Translations under genes and position numbers: made by a program
Shown: piece by piece, positions 25,763 through 32,774 of the stretch
How positions within the stretch are numbered: the first letter of the stretch is position 1
How the letters are laid out: each line of letters starts with the position of its first letter
Notes under the pieces: generated by a model
What the model was told of the DNA's origin: nothing
Database searches by the model: none
The model's input: the letters and a program-made list of their open reading frames with translations, nothing else
Origin: Aestuariibaculum marinum
GTDB lineage: Bacteria > Bacteroidota > Bacteroidia > Flavobacteriales > Flavobacteriaceae
Length of the DNA stretch: 64,000 nt
Assembly: GCF_014596975.1 (NCBI RefSeq)
Contig: NZ_JACVXD010000002.1
Span: 186,001-250,000, forward strand
Direction: 5' to 3'

Positions 25763-26629
25763 GTGGTGAAAGAAAACGAAACTAAAGTGTATTTAAAAGT
25801 AAAAGATCATTCCGTTACAGGAGAAGAATTTAGTTTAGTTCAAAATTCAGAATACGGTTTTTTAGAAACCGTGCCTCAACCCAGTTTAGAAAAATTACCA
25901 GATTATTATAAAAGTGAAGATTATATTTCACATACTGATGCCAAACGAAATGCTTTTGAAAAAGTATACCATCTGGTTCGTTCGTATGCGTTAAATAAAA
26001 AATTACAATTAATAAATTCCTTTCAATCGGAATCTAAAACTATTTTAGATGTTGGATGCGGAACAGGCGATTTTTTGCAAACTGCACAAAACAATGGTTG
26101 GACCATTTTTGGAGTGGAACCAAACAAAGAGGCGAGGGGAGTGGCAAATCAAAAAACAAACGATTCCGTTTTTGATATCGATCAACTTTTAAAATTTGAA
26201 CCGCACAGTTTCGATGTGATTACCCTTTGGCATGTTTTAGAGCATTTGCCAAATTTAGAAGAACAAGTTTCTGTTTTTAAAACACTTTTAAAACCAAATG
26301 GGACTTTGGTAATTGCTGTTCCAAATTTTAAAAGTTATGATGCCAAATATTATAAATCGTTTTGGGCTGCTTTCGATGTCCCGAGACATCTATGGCATTT
26401 TGATGCAAATTCTATTTCTAAGTTATTTGCAACCGTTGCAATGGAAGTTGAAAAAATTAACCCCATGCTATTTGATGCGTTTTATGTAAGCTTACTTTCT
26501 GAAAAATATAAATCAGGAAAAATGAATTTTATAAAAGGTTTTTTTGTGGGGCTACAATCAAATATAAAAGCATTAACCACAAAAGAAGCGTCGTCACTTA
26601 TTTATATACTTAAAAACGCTAAAAAATAG
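25763..26629 (+). CDS. Class I SAM-dependent methyltransferase
   Basis: This 288-residue protein has the SAM-binding motif ILDVGCGTGDFLQTAQ near 95-110, an acidic beta2 end (FGVEPNKE) and motif LWHVLEHLPN around 160. It matches the Methyltransf_23 group. The N-terminal 80 residues (LVQNSEYGFLETVPQPSLEKLPDYYKSEDY) resemble the leading region of many Bacteroidota methyltransferases adjacent to mnmG. The start is GTG at 25763, or the next codon, also GTG. The substrate is unknown. It lies about 70 bp past the second palindrome. Confidence 0.88.
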   Translation: MVKENETKVYLKVKDHSVTGEEFSLVQNSEYGFLETVPQPSLEKLPDYYKSEDYISHTDAKRNAFEKVYHLVRSYALNKKLQLINSFQSESKTILDVGCGTGDFLQTAQNNGWTIFGVEPNKEARGVANQKTNDSVFDIDQLLKFEPHSFDVITLWHVLEHLPNLEEQVSVFKTLLKPNGTLVIAVPNFKSYDAKYYKSFWAAFDVPRHLWHFDANSISKLFATVAMEVEKINPMLFDAFYVSLLSEKYKSGKMNFIKGFFVGLQSNIKALTTKEASSLIYILKNAKK

Positions 26630-26819
26630 TTTTAAGGCTTTATTTGCTTTTTAATACCTTTATGATGATAAAACACCTGTCTTAATTTTTAAAGTGTCTT
26701 AAATCGCTTAAAAACGGGTTGTTTTTTATAAGTCTTTCTTATCATCATTTATTTTATAGATAAGAATTATTTATTATTTAAATAAAACTTAATTTTTATC
26801 GATTTATAGATTACTTTGC

Positions 26820-26827
26820 TACATTTG
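26820..26827 (+). promoter_or_regulatory. -7 element upstream of the OmpH-like gene
   Basis: TACATTTG matches TAnnTTTG and lies 25 nt before the ATG at 26853. The rest of the 26630-26852 spacer is AT-rich and I see nothing else in it. Confidence 0.5.
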
Positions 26828-26852
26828 GCTTAATTAAATTAACGAACAAAAC

Positions 26853-27368
26853 ATGAAGAAAATATTTTACTTCGCTGCTCTTGCAGTGGCTTTAACATCT
26901 TGCCAGCAACAGGCAAAAATTGGATTTGTAGATAATGGGGTGGTGATTAATGATTACCAGGAGAAAAAAGATGTAGAAACAAAATATCAAGATAAAGAAG
27001 CGGCGTTTAGAAAAAGAGCAGACAGTATAGGTCAAGCCTTCCAAATGGAAGTTCAGTCTAAGCAAGCCGAAGCTCAAAAGTCCTCTCAGGCAAAAGCTCA
27101 GGAAATAATGACTACGTTGCAAAAAAAACAGCAGCAGTTGCAACAGCAAATGCAAATGGAGCAACAGATGATGCAACAGGAATTTCAAACAGATATTGAT
27201 TCTGTAATTAATCGTGTAAAAGCGTTTGTTAAAGATTACGGAAAAAATAATGGCTACACGTATATTTTAGGAACCAGTGAAGCTGCTGCCACTGTAATGT
27301 ACGGTTCTGAAGAAGATGATTTAACTAAAACGATTACTGATGCTTTGAATGAAGCATACAAAAAGTAA
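26853..27368 (+). CDS. OmpH/Skp-like periplasmic chaperone family lipoprotein
   Basis: The 171-residue protein begins MKKIFYFAALAVALTSCQQQ, a lipoprotein signal with the lipobox Cys at residue 17. Next comes KIGFVDNGVVINDYQEKKDV, the OmpH/Skp start, then a long Gln/Lys/Met-rich coiled coil (about 40-115). It ends in YGKNNGYTYILGTSEAAATVMYG, the conserved OmpH tail. Skp-family proteins hold unfolded outer-membrane proteins in the periplasm. Canonical Skp is soluble, so membrane anchoring is a variant seen often in Bacteroidota. It is followed by a terminator hairpin. Confidence 0.88.
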   Translation: MKKIFYFAALAVALTSCQQQAKIGFVDNGVVINDYQEKKDVETKYQDKEAAFRKRADSIGQAFQMEVQSKQAEAQKSSQAKAQEIMTTLQKKQQQLQQQMQMEQQMMQQEFQTDIDSVINRVKAFVKDYGKNNGYTYILGTSEAAATVMYGSEEDDLTKTITDALNEAYKK

Positions 27369-27397
27369 AAATAGTTTCAGTTTTATATATAATTTAG

Positions 27398-27426
27398 GCT
27401 CAGATTTAATTTTCTGAGCTTTTTTT
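27398..27426 (+). terminator. Rho-independent terminator after the OmpH-like gene
   Basis: GCTCAGA (27398-27404) pairs with TCTGAGC (27413-27419), followed by a run of seven or more T. Confidence 0.85.
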
Positions 27427-27689
27427 ATAAAATGTAATTTAATTATAAGAAATTTCTGTCGATTAAATTACAGGATATCAGAAACAATTCTAAGTCTCGT
27501 TCGTTGACAGAGTAAACAGCCTCGAGGCAAGCCCAAGAGGTATTAAATGAAATTATAATTTAATTTCGAGATATGACATTGAGTTTTTATTCTCGATTAT
27601 CTAGTAAAATTTTAACCCAAATTGATTTTGAATTCAGTTTTAAAATCGGACTTATATAAAACGTTTAATCTTAAAGTAAATTAATTTTT
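27427..27689. other. Spacer with a GC-rich island of unknown role
   Basis: No gene is seen. A GC-richer stretch at about 27497-27540 stands out in AT-rich surroundings and includes the 10-bp palindrome GCCTCGAGGC at 27519-27528. It looks like a fragment of a dispersed intergenic repeat, but no second copy is found in this window. The remainder is AT-rich leader for the TonB receptor gene. Confidence 0.35.
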
Positions 27690-30065
27690 ATGAAGCACGT
27701 TGTGTTTAGCTTATGTATATTGTTTAGCTGTGTGATTTTTGCGCAGGATAAATATACCATTAGGGGTACATTAAAAGATAAAGCCAATGGCGAAACCATT
27801 ATAGGGGCTACAGTCTTTTTAAAAGGTACTTCTAACGGTGCCATAACCAATGAATATGGTTTTTATTCATTAACGGTGGCTGAAGGCGATTATACGGTTT
27901 CTGTATCGTATTTAGGATATAACACCATTACAAAAACCATCAGTTTAACGGCTGACATGACCTTAGATTTTGAATTGGAAGAATCTGCCATGTCATTAAA
28001 TGAAGTTGTTATTACCGCTGAAGAATCTGAACAGATTGCTATTAGAAAACCACAAATGAGTGTATCCAAATTAAATTCTGGGACTATTAAACAGATTCCG
28101 GTGGTTATGGGTGAAGTAGATGTATTAAAGTCCATTCAAACATTGCCTGGGGTTACAAATAATGGCGAAGGCTCATCAGGTTTTAATGTTCGTGGTGGTG
28201 CAGCCGATCAGAATTTAGTACTTCTTGATGAAGCTATTATTTATAATACATCCCACTTTTTTGGTTTCTTTTCAGTGTTCAATGCCGATGCCATTAAAGA
28301 TATTAAGCTTTATAAGGGCGATATTCCAGCCAATTTTGGTGGAAGGGTGTCATCTGTGTTGGATGTTCGACAAAAGGACGGTAACAGTAAGGATTTTAGT
28401 TTAAATGGTGGTGTTGGGTTAATATCAAGTAGGCTGGCAGCTGAAGGACCTGTGTTTGGTGATAAAGGTTCTTTTTTAATTGCAGGAAGAACATCTTATG
28501 CGCATTTGTTAATGAAAGCTATTGATGATTTAAAAGATGATAAAATTTCATTTTACGATTTAAACCTAAAGACCAATTATCAGATTAATGATAATAACCG
28601 AATTTATTTATCTGGATATTTTGGTCGCGATGTATTTAATTTGTCTACAATCATTGAAAATAACTACGGAAATGCCACTGGAAACGTGAGGTGGAATCAT
28701 ATTTTCAACGATAAGTTGTTCTCTAATTTATCGCTTATATACAGTAAATACGACTATCAAATTATTCTTGATTTTATCGAGTTAGATTGGATTGCCGATA
28801 TTAAAAACTACAACCTTAAGTACGATTTAAAGTACTATTTAAACGATAAGATTAATTTGGATTTTGGTGTAAGCGGAATAACTTATAATTTAAATCCGGG
28901 AGAAGTCAAACCAAGCTCCGAAAGTTCCTCTATTAATTATTTAAAATTAGATGATAAACGGGCGTTTGAAGGTGGTTTATACGTAAGTGCTGAGCATGAA
29001 ATTACTAAAAATCTATCGGCGCAATACGGTTTGCGTTTTAGTACCTTTTCAAGATTAGGCGGACAGAGTATGACGAATTACGTTAATGACCAGCCAGTAG
29101 TTTACAATCCGGAATTAGATATTTATGAGCGCGGTGAGGCTTCAGATGAAACTTACTATAAAAAAGGGGAAAGCATTAAAAATTTCAGCAATTTCGAACC
29201 GCGTTTGGGCTTGTCTTATCAACTGAATAGTAATGCGGCATTGAAAGCAAGTTATACCAAATCGTCACAGTATTTGCATTTATTGTCAAACACCTCTTCA
29301 GTAACGCCTTTAGATGTATGGACTCCTAGTGGACAGTATATAAAACCGCAAATTTCAAATCAGTATGCGATGGGGTATTTCAGAAAGTTTAAGAATAATA
29401 CTTATGCATTAGAGTTAGAAACCTATTACAAGACTATCGATAACCGAATTGACTATATAGACGGTTCAGATTTAATAGGAAATAATAACATAGAAACCGA
29501 AATTTTAAACGGGGAAGCCCGTGCTTACGGTTTAGAATTGTTACTAAGAAAAAACAAAGGAAAATTTACAGGCTGGTTTGCTTATACTTTATCAAAGTCA
29601 GAGCAACGTACCTTAGGAGGAAAAGCAGGAGGGCCGGGCATAAACAATGGGAATTGGTATAATACGCCTTACGACAGAACACATGATATTTCGGTTACTG
29701 GAAGTTATAAACTGAATGATAAATGGAATTTCAGCTCGAATTTAATATTTCAAACCGGGAGACCGGTAACCTATCCAAACGGACAGTACAATTACGAGGG
29801 ACTTTCGGTGGCCACTTATGCCAATAGAAATGAAGATCGTTTACCAAGTTATCATAGATTGGATGTATCTGCAACATATAAGCCAAATAGAAAGCCAGAC
29901 AACCGTTGGAAGGGTGAATGGGTATTTGGTATTTATAACGTTTATAATCGAAAGAATGCAGCCTCTATTTCGTTTAATCAAAACGATCAAACAGGCTTAA
30001 ATGAGGCGTCTCGTATTTCGATTTTCGGAATCATTCCTTCAGTAGCTTATAATTTTAAATTTTAA
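27690..30065 (+). CDS. TonB-dependent receptor with carboxypeptidase-like N-terminal domain
   Basis: This 791-residue outer-membrane protein has a signal peptide (MKHVVFSLCILFSCVIFAQ). A CarboxypepD_reg-like beta-sandwich follows (about 22-105, GETIIGATVFLKGTSNGAIT). The plug domain contains DVLKSIQTLPGVTNNGEGSS, FNVRGGAADQNLVLLDEA and NFGGRVSSVLDVRQKDGN. A 22-strand barrel ends in VAYNFKF with terminal Phe. The TonB box cannot be placed securely. It imports an unknown ligand using TonB energy. The DUF4249 lipoprotein gene follows after 5 bp, a frequent pairing for this receptor subfamily. The second receptor at 32775 is clearly related in its plug. Confidence 0.93.
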   Translation: MKHVVFSLCILFSCVIFAQDKYTIRGTLKDKANGETIIGATVFLKGTSNGAITNEYGFYSLTVAEGDYTVSVSYLGYNTITKTISLTADMTLDFELEESAMSLNEVVITAEESEQIAIRKPQMSVSKLNSGTIKQIPVVMGEVDVLKSIQTLPGVTNNGEGSSGFNVRGGAADQNLVLLDEAIIYNTSHFFGFFSVFNADAIKDIKLYKGDIPANFGGRVSSVLDVRQKDGNSKDFSLNGGVGLISSRLAAEGPVFGDKGSFLIAGRTSYAHLLMKAIDDLKDDKISFYDLNLKTNYQINDNNRIYLSGYFGRDVFNLSTIIENNYGNATGNVRWNHIFNDKLFSNLSLIYSKYDYQIILDFIELDWIADIKNYNLKYDLKYYLNDKINLDFGVSGITYNLNPGEVKPSSESSSINYLKLDDKRAFEGGLYVSAEHEITKNLSAQYGLRFSTFSRLGGQSMTNYVNDQPVVYNPELDIYERGEASDETYYKKGESIKNFSNFEPRLGLSYQLNSNAALKASYTKSSQYLHLLSNTSSVTPLDVWTPSGQYIKPQISNQYAMGYFRKFKNNTYALELETYYKTIDNRIDYIDGSDLIGNNNIETEILNGEARAYGLELLLRKNKGKFTGWFAYTLSKSEQRTLGGKAGGPGINNGNWYNTPYDRTHDISVTGSYKLNDKWNFSSNLIFQTGRPVTYPNGQYNYEGLSVATYANRNEDRLPSYHRLDVSATYKPNRKPDNRWKGEWVFGIYNVYNRKNAASISFNQNDQTGLNEASRISIFGIIPSVAYNFKF

Positions 30066-30070
30066 ACAGA

Positions 30071-30922
30071 ATGAAACGATATATAAAAAACATAGTGGTA
30101 CTAATCATGGCGAGTTTAGGGTTATTAGCTTGCGAAGATGTAATAGAAGTAGAGGTGCCAACAGGGGAAATTAGATTAGTAATTGAAGCTTCTTTAGATT
30201 GGGAAAAAGGAACTTCAGGAAACAATCAAACTATAAAATTAAGTACATCAACACCGTATTTTGAAACCACTAACAATACAGCTGTAACTAATGCGACGGT
30301 AACGGTAACAAATTTAGATACAAACGAAGTTTTTGATTTTACAAATCAAAACGATGGCACTTATACAACTACAGTTTTTGTACCGGTTGAAAATAACCAA
30401 TATCAATTAGATGTGGTTTATAATAACGAAACATACACCGCTATCGAGACTTTAATTCCTGTGCCAGATATCAATGCCGTTAATCAGTCCCAAGATGGTG
30501 GTTTAGATCCGGATTTATTGGAAGTAAATGTGTATTTTGATGATCCCGCTGATGAAGATAATTTCTACCTGTTTAGATATTATGAAGACGGTGATTTATT
30601 TCCATATTTTGAAGATTATTCAGATGAGTTTTCTAACGGAAACGAAATTCATGATTTCTTTGAAAAACAAGAAGATGATGATAATGATCAAGCTGAATTT
30701 CAACCGGGAGATACTGTCGATATTAATCTATATGGTATTTCAGAAGGCTACTATAATTACATGCGTATTTTAATAGAGCAGTATTATTCAGGAGGTAATC
30801 CTTTTTCTTCAAATGGTGTTCAATTAAAAGGAAATTGTATCAATACCACGAACGCAGAAAATTATCCATATGGCTATTTTAGAGCCACACAGGTTGTAAA
30901 AACAAGCTATACGTTTGAATAA
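30071..30922 (+). CDS. DUF4249 family lipoprotein
   Basis: The 283-residue protein has a lipoprotein signal (MKRYIKNIVVLIMASLGLLAC, Cys21). It is followed by EDVIEVEVPTGEIRLVIEA, a typical DUF4249 beginning. Ig-like strands come next (NATVTVTNLDTNEVFDF, GTYTTTVFVPVENNQYQLDV), and an Asp/Glu-rich middle (residues about 150-220). DUF4249 proteins are usually encoded next to a TonB receptor of this subfamily and are thought to be surface partners for ligand capture, by analogy with SusD; the ligand is unknown. An imperfect hairpin follows. Confidence 0.88.
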   Translation: MKRYIKNIVVLIMASLGLLACEDVIEVEVPTGEIRLVIEASLDWEKGTSGNNQTIKLSTSTPYFETTNNTAVTNATVTVTNLDTNEVFDFTNQNDGTYTTTVFVPVENNQYQLDVVYNNETYTAIETLIPVPDINAVNQSQDGGLDPDLLEVNVYFDDPADEDNFYLFRYYEDGDLFPYFEDYSDEFSNGNEIHDFFEKQEDDDNDQAEFQPGDTVDINLYGISEGYYNYMRILIEQYYSGGNPFSSNGVQLKGNCINTTNAENYPYGYFRATQVVKTSYTFE

Positions 30923-30938
30923 ATAGATAAAAGAAATA

Positions 30939-31005
30939 GTGAAAAGTTTGCGAATTTGAAACAGTGTCTAATAGCAGAAAACGTTGTGACAAATTCGCTT
31001 TTCAC
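30939..31005. repeat. Imperfect inverted repeat after the DUF4249 gene
   Basis: GTGAAAAG (30939-30946) and CGAATTTG (30951-30958) together pair with CAAATTCG (30990-30997) and CTTTTCAC (30998-31005), leaving a small bulge in the left arm. It may be a transcript-stabilising hairpin or a REP-like element. The remaining spacer to 31220 holds the fecI promoter region and nothing else I can name. Confidence 0.5.
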
Positions 31006-31146
31006 TCTTCTCACTTAAAATACTCCCAGCATAAGTTTTAGCTATTAAACCAGTCTTGGAGGTTAAGATTTTGGGAACAAAAAAAGGATTAACTCACTAG
31101 CTCTATCTAGTTCATTTAAAATCTCTCGTTTATATTAAAACAGTCG

Positions 31147-31190
31147 AAAGTAGATTTACCCTACTTTTTATTTTAATTTTTTTAAATTTG
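31147..31190 (+). promoter_or_regulatory. fecI upstream region: 13-nt motif, hairpin and -7 element
   Basis: AAAGTAG (31147-31153) pairs with CTACTTT (31161-31167). The motif TTTACCCTACTTT (31155-31167) recurs as its exact reverse complement at 31732-31744, just before fecR. A -7-like TAAATTTG lies at 31183-31190, 30 nt before the sigma-factor ATG. The paired motif may be an ECF promoter element or a regulator site. Confidence 0.5.
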
Positions 31191-31220
31191 GTTGTCAGGC
31201 CCTAAGAATTTTAGCAAATT

Positions 31221-31733
31221 ATGGACAATGAAAATCAATCTGTTTGTGAGGAGAAAACCTATGAAATGATCTTCAATATACACTCGGAGTCACTGTATAA
31301 CTTCATATATTATAAATGTGGTGATCAGAACCAAGCCGAAGACATTGTCCAGGAAGCCTATATAAAACTTTGGAATAATTGTTCAAAAGTACTTTTTAAA
31401 AAAGCAAAATCTTATCTCTATACGGTATCACGTAATCTCTTTTTAAATGAAGTGGCGCATCAAAAAATTGTTTTAGATCACCAGTCTAAACAAATAAAAC
31501 AAAACAATATTGAAACGCCAGAATTTCTTTTAGAAGAGCAGCAATTCATGGAAAAATTAAAAAGAGCGATAGCGAATTTGCCTGAAAAACAACGTGAAGT
31601 TTTTTTGTTAAGCAGGATTGATAAGAAGAAATATAGTGAGATCTCAGAGATTGTAGGCATCTCTATAAAGGCCGTAGAAAAACGCATGAGTCAGGCCTTG
31701 GAATTGTTGCGAAAGCAAATAGTTGAAATTTAA
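31221..31733 (+). CDS. FecI-type ECF sigma factor
   Basis: The 170-residue protein has the sigma-70 region 2 pattern (YNFIYYKCGDQNQAEDIVQEAYIKLW) near 30-55. Region 4 is near 115-165 (LPEKQREVFLLSRIDKKKYSEISEIVGISIKAVEKRM). It belongs to the Bacteroidota family 'RNA polymerase sigma-70 factor', ECF group linked to FecR anti-sigma proteins. It should drive transcription of the receptor gene downstream when the anti-sigma is released. It is the first gene of a sigma / anti-sigma / TonB-receptor unit. Confidence 0.94.
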   Translation: MDNENQSVCEEKTYEMIFNIHSESLYNFIYYKCGDQNQAEDIVQEAYIKLWNNCSKVLFKKAKSYLYTVSRNLFLNEVAHQKIVLDHQSKQIKQNNIETPEFLLEEQQFMEKLKRAIANLPEKQREVFLLSRIDKKKYSEISEIVGISIKAVEKRMSQALELLRKQIVEI

Positions 31734-31745
31734 AGTAGGGTAAAA
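31732..31745. promoter_or_regulatory. Inverted copy of the fecI upstream motif, before fecR
   Basis: AAAGTAGGGTAAAA overlaps the final base pairs of the sigma gene and lies 42 nt before the fecR ATG. Thirteen of these bases are the exact reverse complement of 31155-31167. In FecI/FecR units this spacing would suit a promoter for fecR and the receptor gene. Confidence 0.5.
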
Positions 31746-31786
31746 CCGTAATTAACTGTTTTAGAAGTATAATAACTTATTTTTTC

Positions 31787-32713
31787 ATGGAGGGGTTTAA
31801 TAAAGATGAATCATTTTTAGCGCGCTGGGTTGCTGGTGAATTAACCAATGAGGAGCTTAAGAATTTCAGAAATTCTGAAGACTATGCGCTGTACAGTAAA
31901 ATTAACGAAGCCTCTCAAACCTTAAAAACTCCTGAGTTTAATAAAACCGAAACGTTTAATAAAATCCAAGCCAGCACGATTAACACGGGTTTAAATCCTA
32001 AAGTTAAACAACTTGTTCCGCTTTGGAGTTATGCCGCCGCTGCAGCAATTGTTATCGCTTTTGGTTTATTTTATTTTACATCAGCAACAAATGAATATAC
32101 GACTGACTTTTCAGAGCAATTAGCTATTATACTTCCTGATGATTCTAAAGTACAGATGAATGCTAATTCAGAGTTAGAGTTTAAAAAATACAATTGGTTA
32201 GACAATAGAACCTTAAACCTTAAAGGGGAAGCTTTTTTTGAGGTTGAAAAAGGAGAAACGTTTACAGTGCTAACATCTCAAGGGACAGTAGAAGTTCTTG
32301 GAACGGAGTTTAATGTTATTGCCAGAGATGGTTATTTTGAAGTGCAATGCCGTGAAGGTAAAGTGCTTGTAACAAGTAAACCTGCTAATAATCAAACGGT
32401 GTTACTTCCAGGTAATGCCGTGCGTATTGTAAATAATAAACTGGAACCCTGGGAATTTAATGCCAAAGAACCAAGCTGGGTTATTGGTGAAAGTACATTT
32501 TTTGACGCCCCCATTAAACAGGTTTTAATTGCCTTAGAGAATCAGTATCAAATAACAGTTGATGCGTCTCAGATAGATTTAAACAAAAGATATACCGGTG
32601 GGTTTACCCATAAAGATTTAAATCTTGCTTTAAGAACGGTTTTAATACCAATGGATCTTACCTATAATTTTAATGCTGAAAAGCGCGTTATAGTTTTAGA
32701 ATCAAGTAACTAA
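31787..32713 (+). CDS. FecR-type anti-sigma factor / signal transducer
   Basis: This 308-residue protein has a cytoplasmic N-terminal anti-sigma region (FLARWVAGELTNEELKNFRN) and one membrane helix (about 82-100, YAAAAAIVIAFGLFYF). The periplasmic FecR domain includes QLAIILPDDSKVQMNANSEL, LNLKGEAFFEVEKGETFTV and VLGTEFNVIA. A C-terminal DUF4974 domain (FFDAPIKQVLIALENQYQI) follows. It should hold the upstream sigma factor inactive until the receptor binds its ligand. The chain of signalling is known for FecIRA; here it is by homology. Confidence 0.94.
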   Translation: MEGFNKDESFLARWVAGELTNEELKNFRNSEDYALYSKINEASQTLKTPEFNKTETFNKIQASTINTGLNPKVKQLVPLWSYAAAAAIVIAFGLFYFTSATNEYTTDFSEQLAIILPDDSKVQMNANSELEFKKYNWLDNRTLNLKGEAFFEVEKGETFTVLTSQGTVEVLGTEFNVIARDGYFEVQCREGKVLVTSKPANNQTVLLPGNAVRIVNNKLEPWEFNAKEPSWVIGESTFFDAPIKQVLIALENQYQITVDASQIDLNKRYTGGFTHKDLNLALRTVLIPMDLTYNFNAEKRVIVLESSN

Positions 32714-32774
32714 AATTAGATTAATAATATTATTTTAAATTTAAGGTGTTATTTGAATGAACTTAACCGCATAA

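Noticed and set aside
26892..27188. Antisense frame opposite the OmpH-like gene
   Set aside because: Leu/His-rich translation is the antisense of CAG/CAA-rich coiled-coil codons; no independent signals.
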